DNA from: Campylobacterales bacterium
GTDB lineage: Bacteria > Campylobacterota > Campylobacteria > Campylobacterales > Nitratiruptoraceae
Direction: 5' to 3'
Length of the DNA: 43,972 nt
NCBI GenBank assembly: GCA_027082175.1
Contig: JALWIX010000074.1
Location: forward strand, 1-43,972
Below, in pieces: positions 34,468-43,972 of the stretch. The first letter of the stretch is position 1; each line of letters begins with the position of its first letter. The notes under the pieces are model-generated. The model was not told the origin of the DNA and did no database searches. It worked only from the letters and a program-made list of their open reading frames with translations. The translations under genes and the position numbers were made by a program.

Positions 34468-35534
34468 AACTAGAAGAATTAAGAAAAAGAATAGATGAGA
34501 TAGATGACAAACTACTGGAGCTGCTCAATGAGAGAATGAAGATTGTAAAAGAAGTGGGCGAACTTAAAAATAGAACTAGGGCGCCTATTTATAGACCTGA
34601 AAGAGAGCAAGAAATTTTAAATAGGCTAAAAAGTAAAAATATTGGCCCCCTAAACGAAGCAGCTATTGAAGCTATATTTTTAGAGATTTTTGCGGTTTCA
34701 AGAAATTTAGAGAGACCTGAAAGAGTGGCTTATCTTGGACCTTTAGGAAGTTTTAGCCATCAAGCCGCTGAAAGCAGGTTTGGCGCTATGAGCGACTATC
34801 TCTCTATGAATTCGATAAGTTCAGTTTTTAAAGCGGTAGAGACAAAAAGAGCTAAATATGGAGTGGTTCCTATCGAAAACTCTATTGATGGCGTAGTTGG
34901 GGAAACTTTGGATCTTCTTGGCAGAAGTCCTTTGTTAATAGTTTCAGAACTTTATATGCCTATACATCATACTTTTGCTTCTTTGGAGGATGATATTAGC
35001 AAAATCAAAAAGATATATTCAAAAGACGTCGCATTTGGACAGTGTAGAAACTTTTTAAATGAGCATGGTTTTGAGGAAATGGAGCTTATTCCTGTAGAAT
35101 CTACCGCAAAAGCGGCTAAAATGGCTGCAAAAGAGAGAGGAAGTGCGGCTATATGTTCGCATATTGCGGCAAAGCTTTACAATCTGCCTATACTTTTTGA
35201 AAATATTGAAGACCTTCATACAAACAAAACTAGATTTATTATTATAAGCGATTTTAAAAATGAAAAAAGCGGTAACGATAAAACTTCCATATTGGCAAAA
35301 TTAAAAGATAGACCCGGAGCATTGGTGAGATTTTTAAAAGATTTCGATAAAGAGAAGATAAATTTAACTAAAATAGAGAGTAGACCCGCAGCCGATAAAG
35401 AATTTACGTACTGGTTTTATATAGACTTTGAGGGTCATATAGATGATGAGAATGTAAAAAAAGTTTTTGAAAAACATCAATCAGAGATAAAATGGTTGGG
35501 AAGTTACGTAAAAGCTTCAACAAGCGAGGATTAA
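34464..35534 (+). CDS. pheA: Bifunctional chorismate mutase / prephenate dehydratase
   Basis: A 356 aa enzyme making phenylpyruvate from chorismate. It has an N-terminal AroQ-type mutase helix bundle (residues about 1-85, [20 protein letters not shown]), the prephenate dehydratase domain ([40 protein letters not shown]) and a C-terminal ACT domain (about 275-350) for Phe feedback ([14 protein letters not shown]). Followed by hisC after 1 bp. Confidence 0.96.
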   Translation: MKLEELRKRIDEIDDKLLELLNERMKIVKEVGELKNRTRAPIYRPEREQEILNRLKSKNIGPLNEAAIEAIFLEIFAVSRNLERPERVAYLGPLGSFSHQAAESRFGAMSDYLSMNSISSVFKAVETKRAKYGVVPIENSIDGVVGETLDLLGRSPLLIVSELYMPIHHTFASLEDDISKIKKIYSKDVAFGQCRNFLNEHGFEEMELIPVESTAKAAKMAAKERGSAAICSHIAAKLYNLPILFENIEDLHTNKTRFIIISDFKNEKSGNDKTSILAKLKDRPGALVRFLKDFDKEKINLTKIESRPAADKEFTYWFYIDFEGHIDDENVKKVFEKHQSEIKWLGSYVKASTSED

Positions 35535-35535
35535 G

Positions 35536-36636
35536 ATGAGATTTAATAATGAGTTGAAAAATATTAAAATTTACGAGGCGGGCAAACCTATAGAATTGGT
35601 TGTGAGAGAGTTTGGAATAGATGAAAAAGATATTGTTAAACTTGCTTCAAACGAAAATCCATACGGTGCTAGTCCTAAAGTTGTCGAAGCGGTTAAAGCG
35701 ATAGTTGACAAGATGAGTCTATATCCGGACGATAGTATGTTTGAGCTAAAAGAAGGGCTTTCAAATAAGTTTAAAGTCAAGAGTGAAAATATAATAATAG
35801 GTGCCGGAAGCGATCAAGTTTTGGAATTTGCTTGCAGAGCTGTATTGAATGATAATGCGAAAGTTTTGATGAATAAAATTACATTTGCTATGTATGAGAT
35901 ATACGCTTTACAACAAGGGGCAAAGATACTAAAAACCAGATGTTATAGACATGATTTGGATGAGTTTTATGACATCTATAAAAAAGAGGAGCCCGATATT
36001 GTTTTTATCTGTAGCCCCAATAATCCTACCGGCGATGCTTTAGACAAAGAGTATATATACTCTTTTTTGGAGAAAGTAAAAGAGCCTTTGGTGATAGTTG
36101 ACGGCGCTTATATGGAGTATGCAGAATATAAGGATGAAAAGAAGAGAGTCGAACCTAAAGATTTGATTGATAAATTTGAAAATGTTTTATATCTTGGGAC
36201 TTTTTCTAAGGCTTACGGACTTGGCGGAATGAGAGTCGGCTATGGGATCGCAAATGAAGAGATAATTAAAAATCTATATAAACTAAGACCGCCTTTTAAT
36301 ATTACTACATTGAGTCTAAAAGCGGCAGTTGAAGCCTTAAAAGATGAAGACTTTGTAAACGATAGTGTTAAGAAAAATTTTATACAGATGGAGAGATATG
36401 TAAATTTTGCGATTCAAAAGGGGTTTGAGTATATAGATAGTTTTACAAATTTCATAACGTATATTTTTCCAAAAGAGATCTCATCAAAAGAGCTTTCAAA
36501 CCGGCTTTTGCAAAGAGGCGTCATTGTAAGAGATTTGACCGGATATGGAATGAATGCTCTTCGTATAACCATAGGGACGAAAGAACAAAACGATAAGTTT
36601 TTTGAAAAATTCGAAGAGGTTTTAAATGGATATTAA
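35536..36636 (+). CDS. hisC: Histidinol-phosphate aminotransferase
   Basis: A 366 aa fold-type I PLP aminotransferase. Markers: [41 protein letters not shown] with the PLP Lys, and a conserved Arg near the C-terminus (MNALRITIG). In this phylum HisC can also serve Phe and Tyr synthesis, which fits its place just after pheA. The end overlaps dxs by 11 bp. Confidence 0.93.
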   Translation: MRFNNELKNIKIYEAGKPIELVVREFGIDEKDIVKLASNENPYGASPKVVEAVKAIVDKMSLYPDDSMFELKEGLSNKFKVKSENIIIGAGSDQVLEFACRAVLNDNAKVLMNKITFAMYEIYALQQGAKILKTRCYRHDLDEFYDIYKKEEPDIVFICSPNNPTGDALDKEYIYSFLEKVKEPLVIVDGAYMEYAEYKDEKKRVEPKDLIDKFENVLYLGTFSKAYGLGGMRVGYGIANEEIIKNLYKLRPPFNITTLSLKAAVEALKDEDFVNDSVKKNFIQMERYVNFAIQKGFEYIDSFTNFITYIFPKEISSKELSNRLLQRGVIVRDLTGYGMNALRITIGTKEQNDKFFEKFEEVLNGY

Positions 36637-38446
36637 AAATTACTCCATCCAAGAGCTTGAAGAGCTCTGCTCGCAGATTAGAAAAAGAATTTTAGAAGTT
36701 GTAAGTAAAAATGGCGGACATCTTAGTTCAACGCTTGGCGCTGTGGAACTTATAGTAGCAATGCATTACGTTTTCGATCCAAAAAGAGATCCTTTTATTT
36801 TTGATGTTAGTCATCAAGCTTATGCTCATAAGCTTTTGACAGATAGATGGGAAAAGTTTGATACTTTAAGGCAGTTTGGAGGTATAAGCGGTTATACGAA
36901 ACCTTCTGAATCTCAATATGACTACTATGTCGCCGGTCATAGTTCCACGTCTTTATCTTTAGCAGTTGGAGCCGCAAAATCTATAAGGCTTAAAAATGAA
37001 GATAGGCTACCGATTGTTTTAATAGGCGATGGCGCTATGAGCGCGGGAATGGTATATGAAGCGATGAACGAGCTTGGAGATAAAAAGTATCCGGTTGTGA
37101 TTATTTTAAATGATAATGAGATGAGTATCTCAAAACCGATAGGTGCTCTTAGTAAATATCTTAGCCAAAAGATGGCGAGCCCTTTTTATCAAAATATAAA
37201 AAAAAGAACGGAAAAACTTCTTTCACATTTGCCTGATTCCGCAACATATCTTGCTAAAAGATTTGAAGAGTCTTTGAGACTTATAACTCCTGGGATTTTA
37301 TTTGAAGAGCTGGGAATCGAATACATTGGCCCTATTGATGGCCATGATTTAGAAGGATTAATTGAAACTTATAAAATTGCAAAAGATTTGAATAAACCTG
37401 TTATTATCCATGCTCAAACATTAAAAGGTAAAGGTTATAAGATAGCCGAAGGATATTATGAGCATTGGCACGGAGTCGGTCCTTTTGATATAGAAACAGG
37501 AAAGTCATTAAAGAAGAGCAGTAAGCCAAGCGCGACCCAACTTTTTAGTAATGCGTTAATGGAGATTGCGAGGAAAGATAAAAAAGTTGTTGGAGTGACA
37601 GCGGCTATGCCGAGCGGAACGGGATTAAAACCGCTAATTGAAAAGTTTCCCGATAGATTTTGGGATGTAGGTATTGCCGAACAGCATGCTGTAACCTCTA
37701 TGGGACCTTTAGCCAAGGAGGGTTTCAAACCGTTTGTTGCCATTTATTCTACATTTTTACAAAGAGGATACGATCAAGTAATTCACGATATAGCTTTAAT
37801 GAATGTTCCGGTTGTTTTTGCGATAGACAGAGCAGGTATAGTTGGTGAGGATGGCGAGACTCATCAGGGGGCGTTTGATATAAGCTATTTAAGAGCCGTA
37901 CCGAATATAACTCTGTTTGCGCCAAGAGATGCAAAAAGTATGAAAAGAGCCGTGGAGTTCGCGTATAATTTTAAAACTCCTTGTGCCTTTAGATATCCAA
38001 GAGGAAGTTTTATGCTCGATGATATTTTTGAAGACGCTCCTTTTGAGGTTGGGAAATCGCAAATGCTTATAGAAGATGAAGGTGAAGTTCTGTTTATAGG
38101 ATACGGCAATGGCGTGGGAAGAGCTTATGAAACTATGAAGCTACTAGACTTTAATATCTCTTTGTTAGACTTAAGATTTATAAAACCTTTGGATAAGAGA
38201 AAACTTGTTGAGCTGAGTAAAAAATATAAAAAATGGTTTGTTTTTAGCGATAGTGTAAAATTGGGTGGAGTCACTAGCGCGATTAGTGAATTTTTATGCG
38301 AGCATAGAATAAATGATGTTTATTTGACATCTTTTGAGTTAGAAGATAAGTTTCTTCCACATGGAAAAACAGAAGATGTAGAGAGATATCTTGGTATCAG
38401 ACCTGAACAAATTGCAAAAAAAGTTGAAGAAATATTGCGAGGTTAA
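36626..38446 (+). CDS. dxs: 1-Deoxy-D-xylulose-5-phosphate synthase
   Basis: A 606 aa TPP enzyme catalysing the first step of the MEP isoprenoid route. It has the TPP-binding [28 protein letters not shown], the transketolase-type DIGAQ-like segment [16 protein letters not shown], and [18 protein letters not shown]. Start ATG is inside the hisC end. Followed by perR after 2 bp. Confidence 0.97.
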   Translation: MDIKNYSIQELEELCSQIRKRILEVVSKNGGHLSSTLGAVELIVAMHYVFDPKRDPFIFDVSHQAYAHKLLTDRWEKFDTLRQFGGISGYTKPSESQYDYYVAGHSSTSLSLAVGAAKSIRLKNEDRLPIVLIGDGAMSAGMVYEAMNELGDKKYPVVIILNDNEMSISKPIGALSKYLSQKMASPFYQNIKKRTEKLLSHLPDSATYLAKRFEESLRLITPGILFEELGIEYIGPIDGHDLEGLIETYKIAKDLNKPVIIHAQTLKGKGYKIAEGYYEHWHGVGPFDIETGKSLKKSSKPSATQLFSNALMEIARKDKKVVGVTAAMPSGTGLKPLIEKFPDRFWDVGIAEQHAVTSMGPLAKEGFKPFVAIYSTFLQRGYDQVIHDIALMNVPVVFAIDRAGIVGEDGETHQGAFDISYLRAVPNITLFAPRDAKSMKRAVEFAYNFKTPCAFRYPRGSFMLDDIFEDAPFEVGKSQMLIEDEGEVLFIGYGNGVGRAYETMKLLDFNISLLDLRFIKPLDKRKLVELSKKYKKWFVFSDSVKLGGVTSAISEFLCEHRINDVYLTSFELEDKFLPHGKTEDVERYLGIRPEQIAKKVEEILRG

Positions 38447-38448
38447 AA

Positions 38449-38859
38449 ATGGAAGAGGTTCTAGATTTATTGAAAGAAAAAAATTTAAAAGCCACTCCCC
38501 AAAGGCTGGCTATTTTAAACTATTTAAATCATAAAACACATCCGACGATTGAAGAGATTTTTGAAGAGGTTAAAAAGAGTTTTCCTTCAATATCGTTAGC
38601 GACGATCTATAAAAATATAAATACATTAAAAGATGTAGGTATTGTTATAGAGTTAAACCCAGGAGGAAAACTGAAATACGATATAAACATCTATCCGCAT
38701 TTTCATGGGGTTTGTGAAAAATGTGGCAATATTGAAGATTTTTATGATGAAGGTGTAATGAAAGCTTGTAAAGAGAAGCTAAAAAAGAGTATGAATAAAA
38801 ATATTAAAAGACTGAGCATTACTTTATCTATGGTTTGCGATAAGTGTGCCAAAGCGTAA
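38449..38859 (+). CDS. perR: Fur-family peroxide-responsive regulator PerR
   Basis: A 136 aa Fur-family repressor. The winged-helix part has LKATPQRLAILNYL and the recognition helix SLATIYKNINTL. The dimer part has HFHGVCEKCGN and a second CDKC pair that bind the structural zinc. PerR is chosen over Fur because the neighbouring, convergent gene is ahpC and because perR follows dxs in Campylobacter. It likely represses ahpC and other peroxide genes. Its stop codon lies in the loop of a terminator hairpin (38848-38867). Confidence 0.85.
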   Translation: MEEVLDLLKEKNLKATPQRLAILNYLNHKTHPTIEEIFEEVKKSFPSISLATIYKNINTLKDVGIVIELNPGGKLKYDINIYPHFHGVCEKCGNIEDFYDEGVMKACKEKLKKSMNKNIKRLSITLSMVCDKCAKA

Positions 38860-38875
38860 GCTTTGGCAACTTTTA
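38848..38875 (+). terminator. Terminator hairpin overlapping the perR stop
   Basis: GCCAAAGC (38848-38855) pairs with GCTTTGGC (38860-38867); the 4-base loop GTAA (38856-38859) includes the whole TAA stop of perR. A short ACTTTT follows. It probably ends the long plus-strand operon; on the minus strand it may also serve ahpC. Confidence 0.65.
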
Positions 38876-39472
38876 AAGCTCGTCGGCATGTTTTGCTAAA
38901 AATTCGGCAACACCTTCTGGAGTTGGTTTCATCGCTTCTTTACCTTTTTCCCATTCTGCAGGGCATACTTCGCCATATTCGTTTGCAAACTCCATAGCGT
39001 CAACCATTCTGATCATTTCATCGATATTTCTTCCAAGCGGAAGATCATTGATAACTGCATGTCTTACAGTTCCATCTTTATCTATTAAAAAACTACCTCT
39101 TAACGCAACTCCGGCATCTTCAAGTAAAACATCATAGTCTTTGGCTATTTTTTTTGTCAAATCTGCTACTAGAGGATATCTTACGTTTCCAATACCGCCT
39201 TTATCTACGGGCGTATTTTTCCAAGCTAAATGCGAATATTGAGAGTCAACAGAACACCCAATAACGTTAATGCCTCTTTTTTTGAACTCCTCAAGTCTAT
39301 GATCGAACGCTAGAAGCTCCGTAGGGCATACGAAGGTAAAATCTAACGGATAGAAGAAAAGAACAGCTCCTTTCTCACCGATGTTTTCATAAAGATTGAA
39401 ATCTTCGACTATGGTATTGTCAGGCATTACAGCAGGCGCTGTAAAATCAGGCGCTTTTTTTGTCACCAACAT
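38873..39472 (-). CDS. ahpC: 2-Cys peroxiredoxin (AhpC/TSA)
   Basis: A 199 aa typical 2-Cys peroxiredoxin that reduces H2O2 and organic peroxides. The peroxidatic Cys is in DFTFVCPTELLAF and the resolving Cys in GEVCPAEWEKG; GCSVDSQYSHLAW and LRGSFLIDKDG are also typical. AAGGAG precedes the ATG. Convergent with perR, 13 bp apart, and likely under its control. Confidence 0.95.
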   Translation of the reverse strand: MLVTKKAPDFTAPAVMPDNTIVEDFNLYENIGEKGAVLFFYPLDFTFVCPTELLAFDHRLEEFKKRGINVIGCSVDSQYSHLAWKNTPVDKGGIGNVRYPLVADLTKKIAKDYDVLLEDAGVALRGSFLIDKDGTVRHAVINDLPLGRNIDEMIRMVDAMEFANEYGEVCPAEWEKGKEAMKPTPEGVAEFLAKHADEL

Positions 39473-39609
39473 TTTCTCTCCTTTGGAAAATTTTTATCAT
39501 TTGAAAAACATTATAATTTTACCACTATTTAACTAAAACCAATATAAGATAGGAACTTTAAGAGTTTTAACGTTAAATTTATTAAGAAGAAAAAAGTATA
39601 CATTTTAGA

Positions 39610-39615
39610 TATAAT
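39610..39615 (+). promoter_or_regulatory. -10 box (TATAAT) before metK
   Basis: TATAAT lies 30 bases before the metK ATG in the divergent region 39473-39645. I see no SAM-riboswitch-like structure there. Confidence 0.5.
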
Positions 39616-39645
39616 TCTTTTAAAATTTAACTAAAAAGGAAAGAA

Positions 39646-40803
39646 ATGAGCAGAGAATTTCTTTTTACATCTGAGTCGGTTACGGAAGGACACCCGGATA
39701 AAATGGCTGATCAGATAAGCGATGCCATACTAGATTATATTATTGAAAGAGATAAAAAAGCAAGAGTGGCATGTGAAACACTACTTAGTAACGGTTTTTG
39801 TATAATCGCTGGAGAGTTGAAAACAACAACTTATGCGCCTATGCAAGAGATTGTTAGAGAAGTGATAAGAGAGATTGGTTATACCGATGCGCTTTATGGT
39901 TTTGATTATAGAAGCGCTGGCGTATTAAACGCTATTGGAGAGCAGTCCCCTGATATTAATATCGGAGTAGATAAAGAAGGCGGTGAAATTGGCGCTGGAG
40001 ATCAGGGTTTAATGTTTGGTTATGCTTGTAAAGAGACGCCTTCTTTAATGCCGCTGCCTATATATTTGGCGCATAAATTAACAATGGGACTTGCAAAAGC
40101 AAGAAAAGATGGAACTTTGCCGTTTTTAAGACCAGATGGAAAGGCGCAAGTTACCGTAAAATATGTTGATGGAAAACCAAAAGAGATTAAAACGGTAGTC
40201 GTTTCGACACAACATGATCCTGATGTGAATTATAACAGGTTAAAAGATGCCGTAATAGAAGAGATTATATATAGCGCTATTCCGAAAGAATTGATAGCGG
40301 ACGATATAGAGTATCATATAAATCCAACGGGAAGGTTTGTTATAGGTGGACCGCAAGGAGATGCGGGTCTTACAGGAAGAAAGATAATCGTAGATACTTA
40401 CGGAGGAAGTTGTCCTCACGGCGGCGGCGCATTTAGCGGAAAAGACCCTACCAAAGTTGATAGAAGCGGCGCGTATGCGGCAAGATACGTCGCTAAAAAT
40501 CTGGTAGCAAGCGGAGTGTGCGAAAAGGCAACCATTCAAATAGCATACGCGATAGGCGTAGTTGAACCAGTATCTATTATGGTAGATACTCACGGAACTG
40601 CTAAAGTAGATGAAAAAAAGATAGAATCTTGTATAAAAGAGTTATTTGATCTTACTCCAAAAGGGATTATTGAAAGTCTAGACCTATTTAGACCAATATA
40701 TAGAAAAACTGCGGTATATGGGCATTTTGGAAGAGAGTTGCCGGAGTTTACGTGGGAAAAAACGGATAAAGTTGAAGAAATAAAAGAGTATTTGAAATTA
40801 TGA
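39646..40803 (+). CDS. metK: S-adenosylmethionine synthetase
   Basis: A 385 aa enzyme that makes SAM from Met and ATP. Key segments: [74 protein letters not shown]. Full length. AAAGG ribosome-binding site. Confidence 0.97.
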   Translation: MSREFLFTSESVTEGHPDKMADQISDAILDYIIERDKKARVACETLLSNGFCIIAGELKTTTYAPMQEIVREVIREIGYTDALYGFDYRSAGVLNAIGEQSPDINIGVDKEGGEIGAGDQGLMFGYACKETPSLMPLPIYLAHKLTMGLAKARKDGTLPFLRPDGKAQVTVKYVDGKPKEIKTVVVSTQHDPDVNYNRLKDAVIEEIIYSAIPKELIADDIEYHINPTGRFVIGGPQGDAGLTGRKIIVDTYGGSCPHGGGAFSGKDPTKVDRSGAYAARYVAKNLVASGVCEKATIQIAYAIGVVEPVSIMVDTHGTAKVDEKKIESCIKELFDLTPKGIIESLDLFRPIYRKTAVYGHFGRELPEFTWEKTDKVEEIKEYLKL

Positions 40804-40836
40804 TTTCATTTCAAGAAACATTTAAAATTATTTTGA

Positions 40837-40842
40837 TATAGT
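40837..40842 (+). promoter_or_regulatory. -10-like box (TATAGT) before the ferredoxin gene
   Basis: TATAGT, 41 bases before the ferredoxin ATG, in the 80-bp gap after metK. Confidence 0.35.
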
Positions 40843-40883
40843 TATCTTGTCCAAAAGCGATTTAAACCATTAAAGGAGACAAT

Positions 40884-41168
40884 ATGGCAGTAAAAATTAC
40901 AGACATTTGTATCAACTGTGGTGCTTGCATCGATGAGTGTCCTGTTGAAGCGATAGTTGACGATGAGGATAATCCAACCGGCGAAGAGATTTATTATGTA
41001 TATCCTGATAAATGCGTTGAGTGTGTAGGATATCATGATACTCCGGCTTGTGCTGAAGCTTGTCCAACTGAAGGTTGTATAGTTTGGGATGTTTGCGCGG
41101 AAGGTGCTACTTGTAGAGACGATATTCCAGCAGAAGCAAGAGAAAATAATCAGCCAGTAATAGAGTAA
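40884..41168 (+). CDS. fdxA: 2[4Fe-4S] ferredoxin (Alvin type)
   Basis: A 94 aa soluble ferredoxin. Cluster 1: CINCGACIDECP. Cluster 2: CVECVGYHDTPACAEACP, where an 8-residue spacer replaces the usual two, followed by an extra Cys (TEGC). This longer loop and the C-terminal helix (residues about 70-94) mark the Allochromatium type with low potentials. It likely serves 2-oxoacid oxidoreductases or the reductive TCA cycle, but no partner is in the window. Confidence 0.92.
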   Translation: MAVKITDICINCGACIDECPVEAIVDDEDNPTGEEIYYVYPDKCVECVGYHDTPACAEACPTEGCIVWDVCAEGATCRDDIPAEARENNQPVIE

Positions 41169-41184
41169 TTTAAACAATCTTCTT

Positions 41185-41215
41185 GAGAAGAGCATAAGCT
41201 CTTCTCATTTATTCT
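41185..41215 (+). terminator. Rho-independent terminator after fdxA
   Basis: GAGAAGAGC (41185-41193) pairs perfectly with GCTCTTCTC (41198-41206), loop ATAA, and a T-rich stretch follows to about 41215. It lies 17 bp after the ferredoxin stop. Confidence 0.85.
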
Positions 41216-41290
41216 TAAAATTTAAACTTCTTTTAGGAAACCTTACAGTAAAATTCCGCACTATTTTTATATTAATTCAGGAGTAAAATA

Positions 41291-41704
41291 ATGGAAAGAA
41301 CGCTTTCAATAATTAAGCCGGACGCTGTGGCTAAAAATGTTATCGGTAAAATCATCGATAGATTTGAAAGCAACGGTTTAAAGATTGCTGCAATGAAAAA
41401 GATACAGCTTACTAAAAATGACGCTGCTAAATTTTATGAAGTTCATAAAGAGAGACCTTTTTTTAACGATTTGGTTGAGTACATGGTAAGTGGACCAGTA
41501 GTTGTTATGGTGCTTGAGGGTGAAAATGCAGTAGCTAAGAACAGAGAACTTATGGGCGCTACAGATCCAAAAGAGGCGGCTCCTGGAACAATAAGAGCGG
41601 ATTTTGCGGAAAGCATAGAGGCAAACGCTGTTCATGGAAGCGATAGTTTAGAAAATGCTGTTAAAGAGATAAAATTTTTCTTTGCCGAGAGGGAAATTTT
41701 ATAA
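41291..41704 (+). CDS. ndk: Nucleoside diphosphate kinase
   Basis: A 137 aa enzyme that equilibrates nucleoside triphosphates through a phospho-His. Markers: [17 protein letters not shown], the [18 protein letters not shown] segment, and the catalytic His in [17 protein letters not shown] precedes the ATG. Followed directly by the DUF177 gene. Confidence 0.97.
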   Translation: MERTLSIIKPDAVAKNVIGKIIDRFESNGLKIAAMKKIQLTKNDAAKFYEVHKERPFFNDLVEYMVSGPVVVMVLEGENAVAKNRELMGATDPKEAAPGTIRADFAESIEANAVHGSDSLENAVKEIKFFFAEREIL

Positions 41705-42076
41705 TTGAAAGTCGATTTTAGAAAAATTACAGCTAAGGCCAAATCTTTTTTTTTGGAAAAAGATGGAGTGGTATTTAGCGGCGTATTTAAAAAAGATAGG
41801 GATTTTGTCGATATTGACGGTAAGCTCGAAAATGAAGTTGAAGTTGTATGTGATAGATGTAGCAAAGAGTTTATGATAAAATTAGATGAAAAGATTCACT
41901 TAAAAGCTTGCGAGGGCATATTTAAAGGTAGTCTAGAAGATAGCGATGTTGTTGAATTTTATGATGGTTATGTGGATTTTGATGAGATATTAAGTAGTGA
42001 AATCGAATCTATAAAGATTGATTATCATCTTTGTGACGAGTGTAAAAAAGAGGATAAATTTGAAAAAGAGTTTTAA
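41705..42076 (+). CDS. YceD/DUF177-family protein
   Basis: A 123 aa protein with TTG start immediately after the ndk stop. Two Cys pairs (VVCDRCSKEF, HLCDECKKED) match the Cys pattern of the YceD/DUF177 family, which in many bacteria sits before rpmF and is linked to 23S rRNA/ribosome biogenesis. Here the order ndk-DUF177-rpmF-plsX-fabH supports that. The exact role is unknown. Confidence 0.85.
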   Translation: MKVDFRKITAKAKSFFLEKDGVVFSGVFKKDRDFVDIDGKLENEVEVVCDRCSKEFMIKLDEKIHLKACEGIFKGSLEDSDVVEFYDGYVDFDEILSSEIESIKIDYHLCDECKKEDKFEKEF

Positions 42077-42095
42077 CTAAAATTAAGGAGAAAAT

Positions 42096-42248
42096 ATGGC
42101 AGTACCAAAAAGACGTGTTAGTAAAACTAGAGCCGCAAAAAGAAGAACGCACTACAAGTTAAGCTTGCCAAGACCGGTAAAAGACAAAGATGGAACTTGG
42201 AAAATGCCTCACCATATAAATAAATTTACCGGAGAATATAAAAGCTAA
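42096..42248 (+). CDS. rpmF: 50S ribosomal protein L32
   Basis: A 50 aa protein starting [20 protein letters not shown] and ending FTGEYKS, a clear L32. It has no Cys pair, so it is the zinc-free form. AAGGAG precedes the ATG by 6 bases. It lies between DUF177 and plsX, 2 bp before plsX. Confidence 0.95.
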   Translation: MAVPKRRVSKTRAAKRRTHYKLSLPRPVKDKDGTWKMPHHINKFTGEYKS

Positions 42249-42250
42249 AA

Positions 42251-43237
42251 ATGATAACTATAGCAATTGATGCGATGGGAGGGGACTTTGGTCCTTATCC
42301 TATCATAGAGGGAACTATATTGGCTTTAAAAGAGAAAGATTTTAAAGCTATTTTAGTTGGCGATAAAGATAGAATCTATCCTTTAATACCTGACATTTTT
42401 AGAGATAGAGTGTCTATTGTTGAAGCTCAAGACGTAATCGATATGAGTGATCCGGCAACGGATGCGTTTAAAAGAAAAGATAGCTCTATCTATAAAGCTG
42501 TCGATTTAGTGAGAAATAAAGAAGCGGATGCGGTTGTGTCTGCAGGTCATAGCGGCGCCACAATGAGTCTTGCAACTCTTAGAATAGGTCGACTCAAAAA
42601 TGTGAGTAGGCCGGCGATAGCTACGCTTATGCCAACTTCTAAAAATAAAAAAAGTTTAGTTTTAGATGTTGGGGCCAATGTGGATTGTAAACCGGAACAT
42701 CTTTTTGAATTTGCCGTAATGGGTGAAGCTTATGCTAAGGCCATTTTAAAAAATAAAAATCCTAAAGTTGGACTTCTTTCAAACGGTGAAGAAGAGACTA
42801 AGGGAAATGAGCTGACAAAACAGACATTTAAACTGATGCAAAAACTCCCAAGTTTTGTAGGAAATGTTGAAGGAAACAATATTTTTGACGGAACTGTCGA
42901 CGTGGTTGTTTGCGATGGTTTTACTGGTAATATAGTTTTAAAAACTGCCGAAGGTGTTGCGCAGACTATTGGCAGTTTTATGAAAGATAATATAAAAAAA
43001 TCACCTATTAGGATAGCCGGCGCACTTTTGATGAAAAAAGTTTTTAGAGCTTTAAAAAAAGAGATAGACTATTCAGAATATGGCGGCGCTCCTTTAATTG
43101 GTATAAATGGATGTACAATTATCAGTCATGGTAAAAGCACTCCTAAAGCTATAAAAAATGCAATTTTTCAAGCAATACGTTATGTAGAATCAGGTGTCAA
43201 TGAATCTATAGAAAAGAGACTCCAAGAAGTACTTTAA
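42251..43237 (+). CDS. plsX: Phosphate acyltransferase PlsX
   Basis: A 328 aa peripheral membrane enzyme that makes acyl-phosphate from acyl-ACP for phospholipid synthesis. Markers: [50 protein letters not shown] and [15 protein letters not shown]. It opens the plsX-fabH pair. Confidence 0.96.
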   Translation: MITIAIDAMGGDFGPYPIIEGTILALKEKDFKAILVGDKDRIYPLIPDIFRDRVSIVEAQDVIDMSDPATDAFKRKDSSIYKAVDLVRNKEADAVVSAGHSGATMSLATLRIGRLKNVSRPAIATLMPTSKNKKSLVLDVGANVDCKPEHLFEFAVMGEAYAKAILKNKNPKVGLLSNGEEETKGNELTKQTFKLMQKLPSFVGNVEGNNIFDGTVDVVVCDGFTGNIVLKTAEGVAQTIGSFMKDNIKKSPIRIAGALLMKKVFRALKKEIDYSEYGGAPLIGINGCTIISHGKSTPKAIKNAIFQAIRYVESGVNESIEKRLQEVL

Positions 43238-43247
43238 AGGATCAAAT

Positions 43248-43972
43248 GTGTATGCTGCTTTTAGGTCTGTAGGCTCTTATGTACCTAAAAATGTTTTAAC
43301 AAATGAGGATTTGGAAAAAATTGTCGATACTTCTGATGAATGGATTACTAAAAGAACCGGAATTAAAACAAGATATATAGCTGATAAAGAAGAATCAACA
43401 AGCGATTTGGGAGTAGAGGCGGCAAAAGTAGCCTTAAAAAGAGCCTCTTTAAAGGCTGAAGAAATTGATATGATTATTTGTGCAACTATCTCTCCCGATT
43501 ATTTATGTATGCCTTCGACAGCGTGTATGATTGCAAAAAAACTAGGAGTATCAAATATTCCAGCTTTTGATATAAGTGCAGCTTGCAGTGGATTTATATA
43601 CGCGTTAGCAATGGCTAAGTCCTTTATAGAATCAAACATGTCAAAAAATATTCTAATAATAGGCGCAGAAAAATTAAGTTCAATAGTAGATTATAGCGAT
43701 AGAACAACTTGTGTCCTTTTTGGCGATGGTGCAGGAGCTGCAATTATAGGAGCCACAAATAACAAAAATGAAGCTATTGTAGATATAAACATATCCTCAG
43801 ATGGCAAATACTATGACTACCTTATTACGCCAGGATGTGGCTCAAATAAGCCTTGTAGCGAAGAGACTCTTAAAGAACATGCTTGTTTTATGAAAATGAA
43901 AGGTAACGAGACTTTTAAAGTTGCCGTTAAGACATTGACTAATGATGTTATTGAAATATTGGAAAAAAATGG
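43248..43972 (+). CDS. fabH: Beta-ketoacyl-ACP synthase III (3' end cut by window edge)
   Basis: 241 codons are visible. It condenses acetyl-CoA with malonyl-ACP to start fatty-acid synthesis. Markers: SVGSYVPKNVLTNEDL, DEWITKRTGIKTR, and the active-site Cys in ISAACSGFIYAL. The catalytic His and Asn would lie beyond the window. The GTG at 43248 follows AAAGG by 7 bases; an overlapping ATG at 43246 is out of frame and stops after 8 codons. Confidence 0.95.
   Translation, partial: MYAAFRSVGSYVPKNVLTNEDLEKIVDTSDEWITKRTGIKTRYIADKEESTSDLGVEAAKVALKRASLKAEEIDMIICATISPDYLCMPSTACMIAKKLGVSNIPAFDISAACSGFIYALAMAKSFIESNMSKNILIIGAEKLSSIVDYSDRTTCVLFGDGAGAAIIGATNNKNEAIVDINISSDGKYYDYLITPGCGSNKPCSEETLKEHACFMKMKGNETFKVAVKTLTNDVIEILEKN

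Noticed and set aside
39473-39645. SAM riboswitch before metK
   Set aside because: No paired helices of a SAM riboswitch and no expression-platform terminator could be seen; only a plain -10 box.
40842-41195. 117-codon minus-strand frame over the ferredoxin
   Set aside because: The plus-strand product has both cluster motifs; the minus frame is low-complexity.

Overview
The window looks like a chromosomal segment of an AT-rich member of the Campylobacterota (Epsilonproteobacteria), probably a free-living or vent-type lineage rather than a host-adapted Campylobacter or Helicobacter. The reasons are gene order and gene content. The blocks sppA–mqnX / aroQ–M24 peptidase–folK–flhG, clpS–clpA–aat, rplY–pth–LptF/G permease–lysA–HAD–pheA–hisC, dxs–perR–ahpC and ferredoxin–ndk–DUF177–rpmF–plsX–fabH match, from memory, arrangements in C. 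jejuni and H. pylori. A futalosine-pathway deaminase, a Zn-binding cytosolic chemoreceptor and multiheme cytochromes also fit. The genus cannot be fixed from sequence alone. No tRNA, rRNA, CRISPR array, transposase or prophage gene was found.

Region 1 (1–5.0 kb, mostly minus strand) is the accessory part. It holds a truncated response regulator translationally coupled to a membrane-anchored Cache-type sensor that has no kinase domain. Next come two overlapping genes for multiheme c-type cytochromes: an 11 x CXXCH plus one CX3CH lipoprotein, and an eight-heme secreted protein with a beta-rich N-terminal domain. A small monoheme cytochrome c follows. A nearly identical 17-bp sequence with two TTAC-like half-sites 11 bp apart lies upstream of both the sensor gene and the multiheme operon, which suggests (inference) that the regulator controls electron-transfer genes. 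The monoheme cytochrome gene is bracketed by two copies of a fold-back intergenic element; a third, longer copy lies between prs and lepA.

Region 2 (5–19 kb) holds xseA (very likely a CTG start), a NIT/GAF/PAS/GGDEF/EAL c-di-GMP protein, sppA and mqnX on the minus strand, then aroQ, an M24 peptidase, folK, flhG (without the usual flhF), mnmA, prs, the long repeat copy, lepA, a lipoprotein and a comF-like gene.

Region 3 (19–30 kb) holds an unknown 110-residue protein, a soluble TlpD-like chemoreceptor, pabB and pyrB, a glycine-zipper envelope protein, bioD, the N-degron operon clpS–clpA–aat (ending in a 24-bp perfect inverted repeat), tal and pilT.

Region 4 (30–44 kb) is a dense housekeeping block: rplY, pth, an LPS-transport-type permease, lysA, an atypical HAD protein, pheA, hisC, dxs, perR, ahpC, metK, a 2[4Fe-4S] ferredoxin, ndk, DUF177, rpmF, plsX and a truncated fabH. 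Many genes overlap by 4–11 bp, so translational coupling is the norm.
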